Under the pieces are notes generated by a model, which saw only the letters and a list, made by a program, of their open reading frames with translations, made no database searches and was not told where the DNA came from. From Opitutaceae bacterium EW11 (lineage in GTDB: Bacteria; Verrucomicrobiota; Verrucomicrobiia; Opitutales; Opitutaceae), in assembly GCA_003054665.1 (NCBI GenBank), contig QAYY01000001.1, forward strand, positions 361,501 through 425,500: a DNA stretch of 64,000 nucleotides, in the 5' to 3' direction. The first letter of the stretch is position 1. Every line of letters begins with the position of its first letter. The position numbers and the translations under genes are program-made. Below are positions 63,750-64,000 of this stretch, in pieces.

Positions 63750-64000
63750 TCATCTCACGAGTGTCGCCGACATGAGGCCGATCACGACATCGTTGGCCAA
63801 GGCCCGCACTTCCAACGAGCGGAGTTCGCGGTCGGGCTGTAGTGGCAGTTCCAGGACGGTCGCCGCGCCGCCGGGAATCGGCCCGCCTCGCCCCTCGAAA
63901 TCGGGGAAGGACAGCACGCGCACGTTGCCCGTTTTCAGATCCACGCGCATCGGCAGCGGCTGAGGACGGCGGAACTGGAAATCGTCGACAAAATAGTCCT
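63750..64000 (-). CDS. C-terminal fragment of an unrecognised protein (cut by window edge)
   Basis: The last 83 residues of a protein that continues past position 64000. It reads DYFVDDFQFRRPQPLPMRVD, then FPDFEGRGGPIPGG and ends LEVRALANDVVIGLMSATLVR*. The composition is protein-like and beta-rich. The family cannot be named from this piece. Confidence 0.6.
   Translation of the reverse strand, partial: DYFVDDFQFRRPQPLPMRVDLKTGNVRVLSFPDFEGRGGPIPGGAATVLELPLQPDRELRSLEVRALANDVVIGLMSATLVR

Overview
The window is high-GC bacterial chromosomal DNA with dense genes on both strands, short intergenic gaps, and no rRNA, tRNA, CRISPR array or phage module that I can see. Gene content points to a fermentative, polysaccharide-degrading member of the Verrucomicrobiota, most likely an Opitutaceae relative. 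The reasons are the methylmalonyl-CoA/propionate pathway with a Na+-pumping decarboxylase, a giant secreted pectinase, a GH74 xyloglucanase, a DUF1080 protein and a sulfatase-like protein. Taxonomy is inferred from gene families, not from a marker gene.

Layout. 1-5944 (minus strand): the N-terminal part of ClpB, a secreted metzincin metalloprotease, and a translationally coupled pair of a sulfatase-fold protein that lacks its catalytic residues and a secreted DUF1080 protein. 6127-11424: a membrane protein with a methyltransferase, a CLC channel/transporter with CBS domains, a MarR regulator and an MFS transporter. 11470-25463: the core metabolic module. meaB, mutB and mutA run leftward; mce, mmdA, mmdD, mmdC and mmdB run rightward, followed by a second gamma/delta and a second beta subunit, two tiny membrane proteins, a TerC-family protein and birA. 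Together they would convert succinyl-CoA to propionyl-CoA through methylmalonyl-CoA, with the decarboxylation driving Na+ export; MeaB protects the B12 mutase and BirA would biotinylate MmdC.

25533-36655: a coiled-coil/membrane operon of unknown function, peptide deformylase with an overlapping oxidoreductase, a PIN-PhoH ATPase, and a two-component cluster (two receiver-only proteins divergent from a NarX-like kinase and a NarL-like regulator). 36840-46892: an AraC/XylR-type regulator, an HDOD protein, an alpha/beta hydrolase, a GH74 enzyme, a DUF456 protein, a DMT transporter, a secreted EEP phosphatase/nuclease and a cytidylate-kinase-like protein. 46892-47159 is a compact MITE-like element inserted in the stop codon of that last gene. 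47258-53746 is one 2162-residue protein with pectinesterase and polygalacturonase domains. 54195-64000: a Suv3-like helicase, small and secreted unknown proteins, an MFS transporter, a MASE1 hybrid histidine kinase, a zinc-ribbon protein, a DUF434 protein and a truncated gene at the right edge.

Two features cut across the window. Many starts have no Shine-Dalgarno sequence and are instead preceded directly by a C/T-rich tract. A repeated extracellular domain with a conserved GPxLxxxGV core occurs in two otherwise unrelated secreted proteins. Pectin and xyloglucan breakdown plus a propionate-forming Na+ pump would fit a plant-polymer fermenter that makes propionate.
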